The notes beneath the pieces are model-generated. The model searched no databases and was not told the origin of the DNA. It was given only the letters and a program-made list of their open reading frames with translations. A program made the position numbers and the translations under genes. Positions 9,660-20,724 of a stretch of 64,000 bases of DNA are shown here, one piece after another (position 1 is the stretch's first letter; each line of letters starts with the position of its first letter). Where the stretch lies: the NCBI RefSeq assembly GCF_963678635.1, contig NC_087068.1, positions 11,350,027-11,414,026 of the forward strand, read 5' to 3'. The stretch comes from Symsagittifera roscoffensis (Eukaryota; Xenacoelomorpha; Acoela; Convolutidae).

Positions 9660-12632
9660 GGACCTGGAGAACAAAATTTTGTCCGGGGAGTTCAGATGGA
9701 TGAGAAGAACGCACAGAACTGATCCGGAGGAGGGAACGTGCTCTATCGCAGACTCTTCAATTGGTGACAACTCCCGGAATTCAGGAATCGACACCTTTTC
9801 AGACATGAACTCGAGCTCAGGATCAGGCATGTCAGAGCTAGCGATCCACACACTGTTGGTGGAAACTCGAGCAAGGGTTCTGGATAGGGAGGTAAATCAA
9901 GAAAGACCCTGACAGCGATCGCTACCTCATACCAGGTGAGAGAGTCTTTGATAACGCAGCAGATGATCTGGAATCAATAGCAGTATCGAAACGTTCCATA
10001 AGCTTGTTGCCGCAAAAAGGGGTAGTCAGGACTGATCTCCAACCATTCGAACAAGAAACACAACCATTGGCGAAGATTTGGTGCGTTAAGATGGAAGATG
10101 ATACGCATCAGCCAGATGAAATGAATAGCCAGATGAGGGTCATGAAGACGTACTTGAAGACGAGATACAGACTGTCGGACCTACTAAGAGCACAGAGAAA
10201 TGACCGCATGACGAGCAACCTCAAAAAGTGGATCGAAAATGGAGCTCCAGACAAAGGCCTGGAGAACAAAAATTTTGTCCGGGTAGTTCAGATGGATGAG
10301 AAGAACGCACAGAACTGATCCGGAGGAGGGAACGTGCTCTATCGCAGACTCTTCAATTGGTGACAATTCCCGGAATTCAGGAATCGACACCTTTTCAGAC
10401 ATGAACTCGAGCTCAGGATCAGGCATGTCAGAGCTAGCGATCCACACACTGTTGGTGGAAACTCGAGCAAGGGTTCTGGATAGGGAGGTAAATCAAGAAA
10501 GACCCTGACAGCGATCGCTACCTCATACCAGGTGAGAGAGTCTTTGATAACGCAGCAGATGATCTGGAATCAATAGCAGTATCGAAACGTTCCGTAAGCT
10601 TGTTGCCGCAAAAAGAGGTAGTCAGGACTGATCTCCAACCATTCGAACAAGAAACACAACCATTGGCGAAGATTTGGTGCGTTAAGATGGAAGATGATAC
10701 GCATCAGCCAGATGAAATGAATAGCCAGATGAGGGTCATGAAGACGTACTTGAAGACGAGATACAGACTGTCGGACCTACTAAGAGCACAGAGAAATGAC
10801 CGCATGACGAGCAACCTCAAAAAGTGGATCGAAAATGGAGCTCCGGACAAAGGCCTGGAGAACAAAAATTTTTACCGGGTAGTTCAGATGGATGAGAAGA
10901 ACGCACAGAACTGATCCGGAGGAGGGAACGTGCTCTATCGCAGACTCTTCAATTGGTGACAACTCCCGGAATTCAGGAATCGACACCTATTCAGACATGA
11001 ACTCGAGCTCAGGATCAGACATGTCAGAGCTAGCGGTCCACACACTGTTGGTGGAAACTCGAGCAAGGGTTCTGGATAGGGAGGTAAATCAAGAAAGACC
11101 CTGACAGCGATCGCTACCTCATACCAGGTGAGAGAGTCTTTGATAACGCAGCAGATGATCTGGAATCAATAGCAGTATCGAAACGTTCCGTAAGCTTGTT
11201 GCCGCAAAAAGAGGTAGTCAGGACTGATCTCCAACCATTCGAACAAGAAACACAACCATTGGCGAAGATTTGGTGCGTTAAGATGGAAGATGATACGCAT
11301 CAGCCAGATGAAATGAATAGCCAGATGAGGGTCATGAAGACGTACTTGAAGACGAGATACAGACTGTCGGACCTACTAAGAGCACAGAGAAATGACCGCA
11401 TGACGAGCAACCTCAAAAAGTGGATCGAAAATGGAGCTCCAGACAAAGGCCTGGAGAACAAAAATTTTGTCCGGGTAGTTCAGATGGATGAGAAGAACGC
11501 ACAGAACTGATCCGGAGGAGGGAACGTGCTCTATCGCAGACTCTTCAATTGGTGACAATTCCCGGAATTCAGGAATCGACACCTTTTCAGACATGAACTC
11601 GAGCTCAGGATCAGGCATGTCAGAGCTAGCGATCCACACACTGTTGGTGGAAACTCGAGCAAGGGTTCTGGATAGGGAGGTAAATCAAGAAAGACCCTGA
11701 CAGCGATCGCTACCTCATACCAGGTGAGAGAGTCTTTGATAACGCAGCAGATGATCTGGAATCAATAGCAGTATCGAAACGTTCCGTAAGCTTGTTGCCG
11801 CAAAAAGAGGTAGTCAGGACTGATCTCCAACCATTCGAACAAGAAACACAACCATTGGCGAAGATTTGGTGCGTTAAGATGGAAGATGATACGCATCAGC
11901 CAGATGAAATGAATAGCCAGATGAGGGTCATGAAGACGTACTTGAAGACGAGATACAGACTGTCGGACCTACTAAGAGCACAGAGAAATGACCGCATGAC
12001 GAGCAACCTCAAAAAGTGGATCGAAAATGGAGCTCCGGACAAAGGCCTGGAGAACAAAAATTTTTACCGGGTAGTTCAGATGGATGAGAAGAACGCACAG
12101 AACTGATCCGGAGGAGGGAACGTGCTCTATCGCAGACTCTTCAATTGGTGACAACTCCCGGAATTCAGGAATCGACACCTATTCAGACATGAACTCGAGC
12201 TCAGGATCAGACATGTCAGAGCTAGCGGTCCACACACTGTTGGTGGAAACTCGAGCAAGGGGTCTGGATAGGGAGGTACATCAAGAAAGACCCTGACAGC
12301 GATCGCTACCTCATACCAGGTGAGAGAGTCTTTGATAACGCAGCAGATGATCTGGAAACAATAGCAGTATCGAAACGTTCCATAAGCTTGTTGCCGCAAA
12401 AAGAGGTAGTCAGGACTGATATCCAACCATTCAAACAAGAAACACAAATATTGGCGAAGATTTGGTGCGTTAAGATGGAAGATGATACGCATCAGCCAGA
12501 TGAAATGAATAGCCAGATGAGGGTCATGAAGACATACTTGAAGGCGAGATACAGACTGTCGGACCTACTAAGAGCACAGAGAAATGACCGCATGACGAGC
12601 AACCTGAAAAGGTGGATCGAAAATGGAGCTCC
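9660..12632 (+). repeat. 596-bp tandem array (5 units, higher-order 1,192-bp dimer)
   Basis: The marker GATGGATGAGAAGAACGCAC recurs at 9,695, 10,291, 10,887, 11,483 and 12,079, exactly 596 bp apart. Units 2 and 4 share diagnostic variants (AATTTTGTCCGGGTAG; CACCTTTTCAG; GGCATGTCAG), while units 3 and 5 share another set (AATTTTTACCGGGTAG; CACCTATTCAG; GACATGTCAG), so the array is an A-B-A-B higher-order repeat. Each unit carries the stretch that normally precedes integrase ('RYRLSDLLRAQRNDRM'). A further partial unit is at 13,497-13,920 with an internal deletion. Confidence 0.95.
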
Positions 12633-13498
12633 GGGGAATAGCGATCTGGAGGAAGACAGTTATCGTATTCTGAGACAGTACTTTATGCAGAAAGAGGGAA
12701 GGTTATATCTGAACAAGGACGGAATTGTGGCTTGCAAGAGAAGAGAAAAAGACAAAGTCCTGTACAAATATAATGCGATAGTGTTGCCGCAACTCTATCA
12801 AACAGAATTTTTTTTCAGGTCACACGATCAGATGGGCCATCAGGGAATCGAGAAAGTATATCAGAGGATTCTGAAACGCTTTGAGTGGCCTGGGATGAAA
12901 AACGCATGCGAGAAGTGGGTAACAGCATGTCTGTCTTGCCAACAGGTCAAGGATCCAAGGCAGTTGCGATTTCCCTTGCAGTCGATCGAGTCATCTGAAT
13001 TTAACGAGGTGGTACAGATTGATCACCAAAAGATATGCATGACAGACAGTGGTTACAATCAAATCTTGGTCATGATAGATCACTTCACGAAGTATGCAGA
13101 GTCCGTGCCCTGCATAACTGCCTCAGCAGAAAAGACTTGCGATCACCTAATCAACACGTGGATAGCGAGACATGGTTGTCCGATGACATTTTAATCGGAT
13201 AACGGAACAGCTTTCGTGGGAGAACTTACAAAAGAGCTCATGCGACGTTTGCAGGTGGCTCATGCCCACTCCACGACATACCATCTCCAGACGAATGGCT
13301 TTGTGGAAAGGCAAAGTAGAACGTTAGTGTCGATGCTGAGGGAATATTGTTCCAGTTACATGACCGATTGGGACAAATATCTTCCACAGGTGATGAGAGC
13401 TTACAATAGCATGCAACACTCCACCACCGGAGTTAGTCCACGCATGATGCTAACTGGACACGAGAAGTCTTTGCCCTTGCTTTTTTTTACCCGCAGTA
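12388..13498 (+). pseudogene. Integrase copy 1 of the LTR element (in-frame stop)
   Basis: Ty3/gypsy-type integrase, which would insert the cDNA into the host genome. The HHCC zinc domain is visible (SHDQMGHQG then CLSCQQ). The catalytic core has D in 'VVQIDHQKIC', D in SDNGTAF and E in 'NGFVERQSRTL', the expected D,D,E order and spacing. A TAA just before the second Asp block (13,192-13,194) interrupts it. Past the core the sequence runs to about 13,498 and then jumps into a partial 596-bp unit, so the C-terminal domain is absent from this copy. Confidence 0.85.
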
Positions 13499-13911
13499 TA
13501 TTGCCGCAAAAAGAGGTAGTCAGGACTGATCTCCAACCATTCGAACAAGAAACACAACCATTGGGGAAGATTTGGTGCGCTAAGATGGAAGATGATACGC
13601 ATCAGCCAGATGAAATGAATAGCCAGATGAGGGTCATGAAGACGTACTTGAGGACGAGATACAGACTGTCGGACCTACTAAGAGCACAGAGAAATGACCG
13701 CATGACGAGCAACCTGAAAAGGTGGATCGAAAATGGAGCTCCGGACAAAGGCCTGGAGAACAAAATTTTGTCCGGGGAGTTCAGATGGATGAGAAAAACG
13801 CACAGAACTGATCCGGAGGAGGGATCGTGCTCTATCGCAGACTCTTCAATTGGTGACAACTCCCGGAATTCAGGAATCGACACCTATTCAGACATGAACT
13901 CGAGCTCAGGA

Positions 13912-15480
13912 TCTGGAAACAATAGCAGTATCGAAACGTTCCATAAGCTTGTTGCCGCAAAAAGAGGTAGTCAGGACTGATATCCAACCATTCAAACAAG
14001 AAACACAAATATTGGCGAAGATTTGGTGCGTTAAGATGGAAGATGATACGCATCAGCCAGATGAAATGAATAGCCATTTGAGGGTCATAAAGACATACTT
14101 GAAGGCGAGATACAGACTGTTGGACCTACTAAGAGCACAGAGAAATGACCGCATGACGAGCAACCTGAAAAGGTGGATCGAAAATGGAGCTCCGGGGAAT
14201 AGCGATCTGGAGGAAGACAGTTATCGTATTCTGAGACAGTACTTTATGCAGAAAAAGGGAAGGTTATATCTGAACAAGGACGGAATTGTGGCTTGCAAGA
14301 GAAGAGAAAAAGACAAAGTCCTGTACAAATTTAATGCGATAGTGTTGCCGCAACTCTATCAAACAGAATTTTTATTCAGGTCACACGATCAGATGGGCCA
14401 TCAGGGAATCGAGAAAGTATATCAGAGGATTCTGAAACGCTTTGAGTGGCCTGGGATGAAAAACGCATGCGGGAAGTGGGTAACAGCATGTCTGTCTTGC
14501 CAACAGGTCAAGGATCCAAGGCAGTTGCCATTTCCCTTGCAGTCGATCGAGTCATCTGAATTTAACGAGGTGGTACAGATTGATTACCAAAAGATATGCA
14601 TGACAGACAGTGGTTACAATCAAGTCTTGGTCATGATAGATCACTTCACGAAGTATGCCCTGCATAACTGCCTCAGCAGAAGAGACTTGCGATCACCTAA
14701 TCAACACTTGGATAGCGAGACATGGTTGTCCGATGACATTTTTAAACGGATAACGGAACAGCTTTCGTGGGAGAACTTACAAAAGAGCTCATGCGACGTT
14801 TGCAGGTGGCTCATGCCCACTCCACGACATACCATCTCCAGACGAATGGCTTTGTGGAAAGGCAAAGTAGAACGTTAGTGTCGATGCTGAGGGAATATTG
14901 TTCCAGTTACATGACCGATTGGGACAAATATCTTCCACAGGTGATGAGAGCTTACAATAGCATGCAACACTCCACCACCGGAGTTAGTCCACGCATGATG
15001 CTAACTGGACACGAGAAGTCTTTGCCCTTGCTTTTTTTTACCCGCAGTATGAGGGGAAGAAAACATCACCACAAGTCTATGTAAGGGATGCGATTAGACG
15101 TCAACAAGAGTTAAACGATTTGTGTAGACGGAACACTCAGCAGGCACAGGCAAGGCAGAGGAAAAGATTCGATAAGAAAGCAGCTGGTGCAAAAGCTTAC
15201 TCGGTAGGAGACTAGGTATGGGTATTTAAGAACGTTATACCACCGAAAAGAACAAAAACGCTCCTAAAAAAGTGGCGGGGACACTTAATAATTACGGAAG
15301 TGCACCAGGGGGGACAATTTTATAGACTGAGTACAGGAAGATCAAGCCACACAACCCATCGACAGAGGACTGGTGTATACCTGCAGACATGGAAGAGGGG
15401 GATTATCTGATGATGGACCCTGCTTGTGAGGTCAACGAGAAGGGCACCAGGGAAAAGAACGATGGAAATGAGGTCGTAGA
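13912..15480 (+). pseudogene. Integrase copy 2 with C-terminal domain (frameshifted)
   Basis: A second copy of 12,351-13,498, shifted by about 1.56 kb and nearly identical. It lost about 11 nt after 'CACTTCACGAAGTATG' (14,646-14,661) and gained one T before the second catalytic Asp block, so the frame leaves and partly returns. Frame 14,767-15,084 again reads the catalytic Glu segment. Unlike copy 1 it continues into a normal C-terminal region (about 15,085-15,400) with 'LLKKWRGHLIITEVHQ', similar to the GPF/Y-type module of gypsy integrases. This was probably the original 3' half of pol. Confidence 0.85.
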
Positions 15481-16210
15481 GTAAGGAACAAGTCCACCAC
15501 TGGACCCAGATTCCAACGAGGTGATCGAAGCAGATGATGAAACCTTGCCCTACGCAGAGGAGAACTGGCAAAACCCCGAACAAATGGAAGTCCCCAAGAA
15601 TTAGGAGCCGGACATTCCGTTTACGATACAGACTCGACAGAGAGACACAACAAGACTCACGAAGAAGTATAATCCTTACGGATATGACTTCGTAGTGGAC
15701 AGGATAGATCTAACGGGGATAGTGGAAGAAGTAGTGGGTCTAGAAGAAATAACTGTGTCACAGGACATTGACATCGTCGACGATCATGACGAGGAGTGGG
15801 TCGATAAACGGTCCAAGCCCGAGGTAGACTTCGACGAAGAGCAACATCAGTCATATGAACAAGACTTGACAAATCTGCGTGTCTTGGAATGGCTGAACGA
15901 AATGACGTCGGACCCAAAGGAAACCAGTGTCACGATTCAAGATGTAGATCGTGGAAGCATGAAATACGTAAAAACCGAAAGGGATGATCCCACCTGGGCT
16001 GCCCAGGAAGGACGATTACTCATTCCGGCTTCCAACCTCGATTTGATATCCCGTATGCGATCGACGGGGACGTCGATGGATATTTTTGTCCGGGTAGTGG
16101 GGGTAGGACTTACCCACACTGAAACACAATTAATAAAAAAATTAAGAATAGCAAGAGAGACAGGTGATCTAGAAGCAGAAACAGGTGAGGACCCTAAGAA
16201 ACCGGACTAG
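15481..16210 (+). pseudogene. Acidic C-terminal tail of pol
   Basis: After a stop near 15,481 and another near 15,602, an open frame (15,695-16,210, 171 codons) continues the same frame. It is strongly acidic (VDDHDEEW; DFDEEQHQSYEQD) and has no domain I recognise. By position it is the tail of the gypsy polyprotein after integrase or a small separate product. It ends with TAG at 16,208. Confidence 0.55.
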
Positions 16211-17059
16211 GGAGAGTAGTTGAGTCATAACGTTGACAGATAGCGATTTTATGCTCACGAACAGAACATGTGCGATAGCGATCACAGCAGACATCAGTTT
16301 TAAAACAGCGTTAACACGGATTTTAAGAGAGAATATAAAAACATAGAATTCCTTTCGAAGCAGAGGCCAGGAACAGGACGCGTAGCAGCTTTGCCTCCGG
16401 CGGCGTCACAGATACCGGAAATGTACTTATGCTTCTTGGTGACAAGGGCGACGGAGAAGCGGCACGTGGACCCGTAAAATCTAGTCTTGTCCTTGACGAA
16501 ATTGAGAGACTTCCTTGTGGAAAGGGAAGTGAAGGAACTCTTGCTTCCAGTGTACGATCCAAACCGAGGACGACTGCATCCACGGGAGTTGTATGCACTG
16601 ATACACGTAATCTTCTCTGATACTATTATACAAGTATACTTACATAAGAAATATTATTTAAGTATAGGCTAAGTTTAGCTTGCACGCAGGAAGGCGTCAT
16701 ACTAAATGTGTGTCGTGTGTGATATGCGTGCTATGTTATGTTATGTGTTATGTTTTTGAGACCCTTGGTAAAAGGAATTAGTGACCATGAATAACCGAAT
16801 GACGATCTTAGGATTAGATCCGAAAATTGGACTGTCCATTGTTAGGTCGAATTCCAAAATTTTAGCAACGAATTGATTTTAATAAAGTTTAGAATCAAAA
16901 TCTTTTTATCTGTCTGTTTTGAGCAAACTTCAAAATAAAATTAGTGTAAAGTTGACAAATGTGATATTAGCGACCTGTTTTCTAGATCCTGATTGATCAT
17001 TTATTCATTCACTTGATTTCAATTCATCAAGGAGAGAAAAGAATCGAATCCGAAGGAAC
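16211..17059 (+). other. Junction between pol and the 3' coding region
   Basis: A short protein-like stretch (about 16,323-16,672, broken by one stop) has no family I recognise. The rest, 16,673-17,059, is AT-rich with TGTTATGTTATGTGTTATG repeats, followed by a purine-rich leader (AAGGAGAGAAAAGAATCG) just ahead of the ATG at 17,060. It could hold an internal promoter or splice acceptor for the 3' genes; no direct evidence is visible. Confidence 0.4.
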
Positions 17060-18838
17060 ATGGACAACTTTGATTTAACCGAGTATATGGACCTGGCAGA
17101 GGCGTACGTAGGACCTATGAAAGATGCGATCTATCGTCGGCTGATGGATCGAGATTTCGCTCTGGAGGACCCAGAGGTAATCATGTTGCTGGCCGCCTTA
17201 ATAAACATCTTGGGGCATGATAACCGTGGGTACCGCCCCATGGAAAACTTGTTGATGGCAGCATACGGAGAAAGGGGAGTACTAGACCGCCCAAACATGA
17301 GGGTAATGAGGTAGAGGAACGGGGCTCTCTCAGAAAGTGACTTGGCGAACGAGCCTGGATTGGGAAGTTCGAGGACCTACCAACCAGATGAGATGCCTAG
17401 GCCTGGATTGAGGAGGATGCATCAGAAAATGAACAACGAGGCTGCCTCGTCCAGTTCACAACTGAGAGCAGCTGTGCCACCAAAGAGCGCGAGAGTAGAG
17501 AAAGGGGTTCAGACGAACGAGACCATGCAAGATCTTAATGGGACGATAGAAGAACTGGAGAAGACCAGAAGGGAGCTGGATGAGATGACAAAGACCATGC
17601 TCAGTACAGAAGAAGATAGAGACATGTAGAAGAAATTGTTTGAAGATTGTAACAAGAAGCAGTATGAAGAAATAGAGCGCTCGAGGCGAGATTACAAGCA
17701 GTGATCGGAGCGTCTCGCGTTAACGACAGCCGTGGAAAAAGTAGTGGTACCTACAAGTAATATTCCTCTTGGGCAGTCCCCGATGGAACTTTTGACGCCT
17801 CGAGAGTTGAGTCAGACGACGAAGACGCAACTCCCGGCTACAACCGGTCGAGTGACAATCCCGTACCCGAGTGACACCCTAGGTGACCCAGTCGTGGAGC
17901 AAACGGTGAGAAAATTGATTGAAACGGCTGGGCGATTGGTCGCTAATAGCAATGCGCCAGGATCCAGGGTGACTGCACCCTACGGAACAATAGATGACAC
18001 GGGCAGAGTGCAACTGTTCCAACAGATGATGACGAGAACGGGAGTTAGTGATACAACGTTACCGACAAAGAGCTCCAAGATTCCAGATAGATAGATACGA
18101 GAAGTACCGATGAAGAAAGTGTCCCGAGTTATTGACTTGCAGAAGAACAACCAGTTGAAGTATAGCTTCACGGGAGTTCCGGACACTGATTCGCGAGCCT
18201 GCTTCAATCGATCCACTTGAAACCCAGCAGTAAAACTGCAGCAACCGCCACTCGGGACATCACATCTGATACTGGGTGACAGCTTAGTCAGAGTGCTCCA
18301 GAATTTGAGGACCTCCTGGATCACTAAGGTGATGGCCTTTGGAGATGCAACGATAGCCCAGCTTTTTCGGATGGTGGAGCTGATGAACCCAGGGAGGATC
18401 CCTAACATAATGATCCTCATAGGGACGAATAATGTGTCAAGAGGCTCAGATGAGGAAGAGGCACTATGGGAGTCGATGATGGTGTGCCTATTCACTACTC
18501 TCTGGCATAAATTCAAGTGCGCGGTACTGACCGTCTGCACCGTACCAATGAGCACGAAAACGTGGACAGCGACAGGAAGAAGACATAATGAAGGAGTCAT
18601 CAGGTGGAACAAGATCCTGAGAAATCTTGCGAGTCGGAATGCTGGACGGTTGATCCCGATGGACATTTATTACGAGCTGAGAGCCATGGATCAGGCCAGA
18701 TTAACCACTGATGGGATCCACTTTGATAGCATTGAAGGACAAGCCTGGTTGAACCGAGTCTTCCAGGAGCGATTGCATGAAATGGAAGTTAAGCTCTTTG
18801 ACACGGGAGTGCTGAAGAAGGAGGGAAACTGCGAATGA
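17060..18838 (+). pseudogene. Coiled coil plus SGNH/GDSL-hydrolase-like protein of the LTR element
   Basis: One reading frame runs from ATG 17,060 to TGA 18,838, interrupted by five in-frame stops (17,312; 17,627; 17,702; 18,092; 18,218) but no frameshift. The N-terminal part includes a heptad-rich coiled coil (about 17,520-17,700: 'NGTIEELEKTRRELDEM'). From about 18,242 the sequence fits an SGNH hydrolase: block I 'LILGDSLVRVL' (catalytic-type Ser, 18,275), block III 'ILIGTNNVSRG' (Asn, 18,422), block V 'DGIHFD' (Asp/His, 18,710), in the correct order and spacing. SGNH enzymes are serine esterases or lipases. Esterase-like domains are known in CR1-like LINE ORF1 proteins and in some tyrosine-recombinase retroelements, but one behind gypsy-type integrase is unusual. 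Two stops (17,702 and 18,218) are TGA codons that a CGA-to-TGA change would explain. Confidence 0.7.
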
Positions 18839-20660
18839 ACCAGCGATTTCAACCTTTGTGCCCTCTAACTTGGAAACGCGTTTGGGAACGGTCCCAGCCG
18901 TGACGAACTACAGGCCGCAAAGCTCTTGCGAGCCGGGGCAAGGGACAGATGTACAAGATCGGTTGGGGGAAGCACCAATGAGAAGAACCATCCATCCTAG
19001 GCGAAGATTTGGACCTGTCAATCCGACCGCGGAGACAACCAGCACCTCTAGATCGGAGACAAGATCATAGACGACGAGCACCAGGCGAGAGGAGCGACGC
19101 CCAGGCAGGAACTCTTTGATGTGGCCCATACTTTCTCCCTGGCATATGTACAAAGAGGATCTGATGAAATTGAACCTTCAGACGGTGAGTTTTGCAGCAG
19201 ATGCCATGAGGATGTTGACTGGAGCGAGTTTGTCTGTCAACGGACTGTACTCAATAACAGGCGTGGACTGGTTAATAGCCGCTGGCATAATTTTCAGCTC
19301 TACAACTGCCTTGAGATTTGCCCTCAAACAATACCATGGGTCCAGTCAATGCAAGATCATTGCAAGATGTGGAATTGAACCACGATGAAGGAAATTGAGA
19401 GGAAAGACCAGGAAGATTCCTGACGACGAGGGCACCGATAGGACAATATGTAAAAATATTCAGGCAGGTGAAAACACCCCCAGGACACGTAAAAGAGAGA
19501 GCGTACCCGAAACAAGTGAATCAAGAAGGTGATTTTCAGAGATACGGTGGATTGAAGGCGATCAAGAAAGATGAGACCATCTGTGCTGCATATGACAAGG
19601 CAGAAATGAGGAAAGCAAAGATTATGCTAGTCGCGAGTTCAGACTTCGTGTATACCTCAAAGTCTCTGATTTGGCCTGATGTTATAATGTTGGCAGCGGT
19701 CGACCTAGACCTATGTCGATGGCAATCTGTTTCGATGGCAATCGGGGTACAACGGCAGACAGAAATGAAGCCAATCACAATTGTATTTGCTGGCATCAAT
19801 GACCATCTACATAGTAGGGGTTTACTGAGCAGACTCAGAGAGCCTACGACAGCCAAAGCCGCTGTATGGCCAGCTATAAAGGATATCCTCGAATCAATGT
19901 CTGAAGTAGTAGACACCCTGAAAGAAGGTGCCATCGCCAAAATAACACCGAGAAATGCACATCTCCCGGATGGACTGAAGTTTGTGTATGCGATGGTGGC
20001 TTTGCTCTCGGAAGGAAAATATGATGTAATCATATCTGCCCCAAATCGCGGAATAGAGATGGAGAATCTGAGGCCACTCAGAGCTGAACTACCTGCGGTG
20101 TGGTCTGACATCTCGAATGCGATGCGAGGTCTTAAGATTCATTCACTACAAATGTTAGTGTTAGACCAAGTGCTGGGGTTCGAACTGTCCAACTTAAGTC
20201 GACAACTCAAACTGAAGCCGGGAAATGACGATGACCGCCGAGTCAAGCAATTTAGGGTTCCGAGAATTGGAAGTGAAAGAGGGAAGAGAGAGAAGAGAGA
20301 AATCCAAGGAGACCAGAGCTCAATTGGAAGCGATGGTTTTGACAACAAAACCAGAGGCTAACCAGTGGCTGCACTTGACCCCTCGGATAGCAGCTTTGCG
20401 CGCAGATGCTTTGGAGCGAGGCCCAGTAATGATCAGGAAGATCCATGCCTACTTAGTGAAAGAAGTAAGCCTGGCCGAAAATGCTGAAAAGAAATTAGCC
20501 GAGTTCGTGAACAGAGTGTGCCAAGTGACACTGGAAAGTTTCTGGACACAGAATGTGAATGGAGAAGAAGGCTTTGACTGGACTGACAGCATGTTGGAAG
20601 GGCTAGGAGCCGGATGGACCTCGTCCTTCTTGGCGAAAAAATACCCTTCACTTTCTTGAT
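18839..20660 (+). pseudogene. Unassigned 3' region protein, possible second SGNH-like fold
   Basis: A continuous protein-like signal with frame changes: 18,858-19,070 (Arg/Thr-rich), 19,121-19,378, 19,468-20,361 (297 codons uninterrupted) and 20,225-20,659. The 297-codon frame has 'AKIMLVASSDF' followed about 55 residues later by 'ITIVFAGINDHLHSRG'. The GIND resembles the block III GxND of SGNH hydrolases, so it may be a diverged second hydrolase-like domain; I see no clear block V. Its role is unknown. It lies directly behind the SGNH-like segment and was probably part of the same large product. Confidence 0.5.
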
Positions 20661-20724
20661 ACCTGATAAAAAAATTCCTCCAAGTAGTCGTAGAAGTATC
20701 ACTCGTTGATTACTAGCCCTATTC

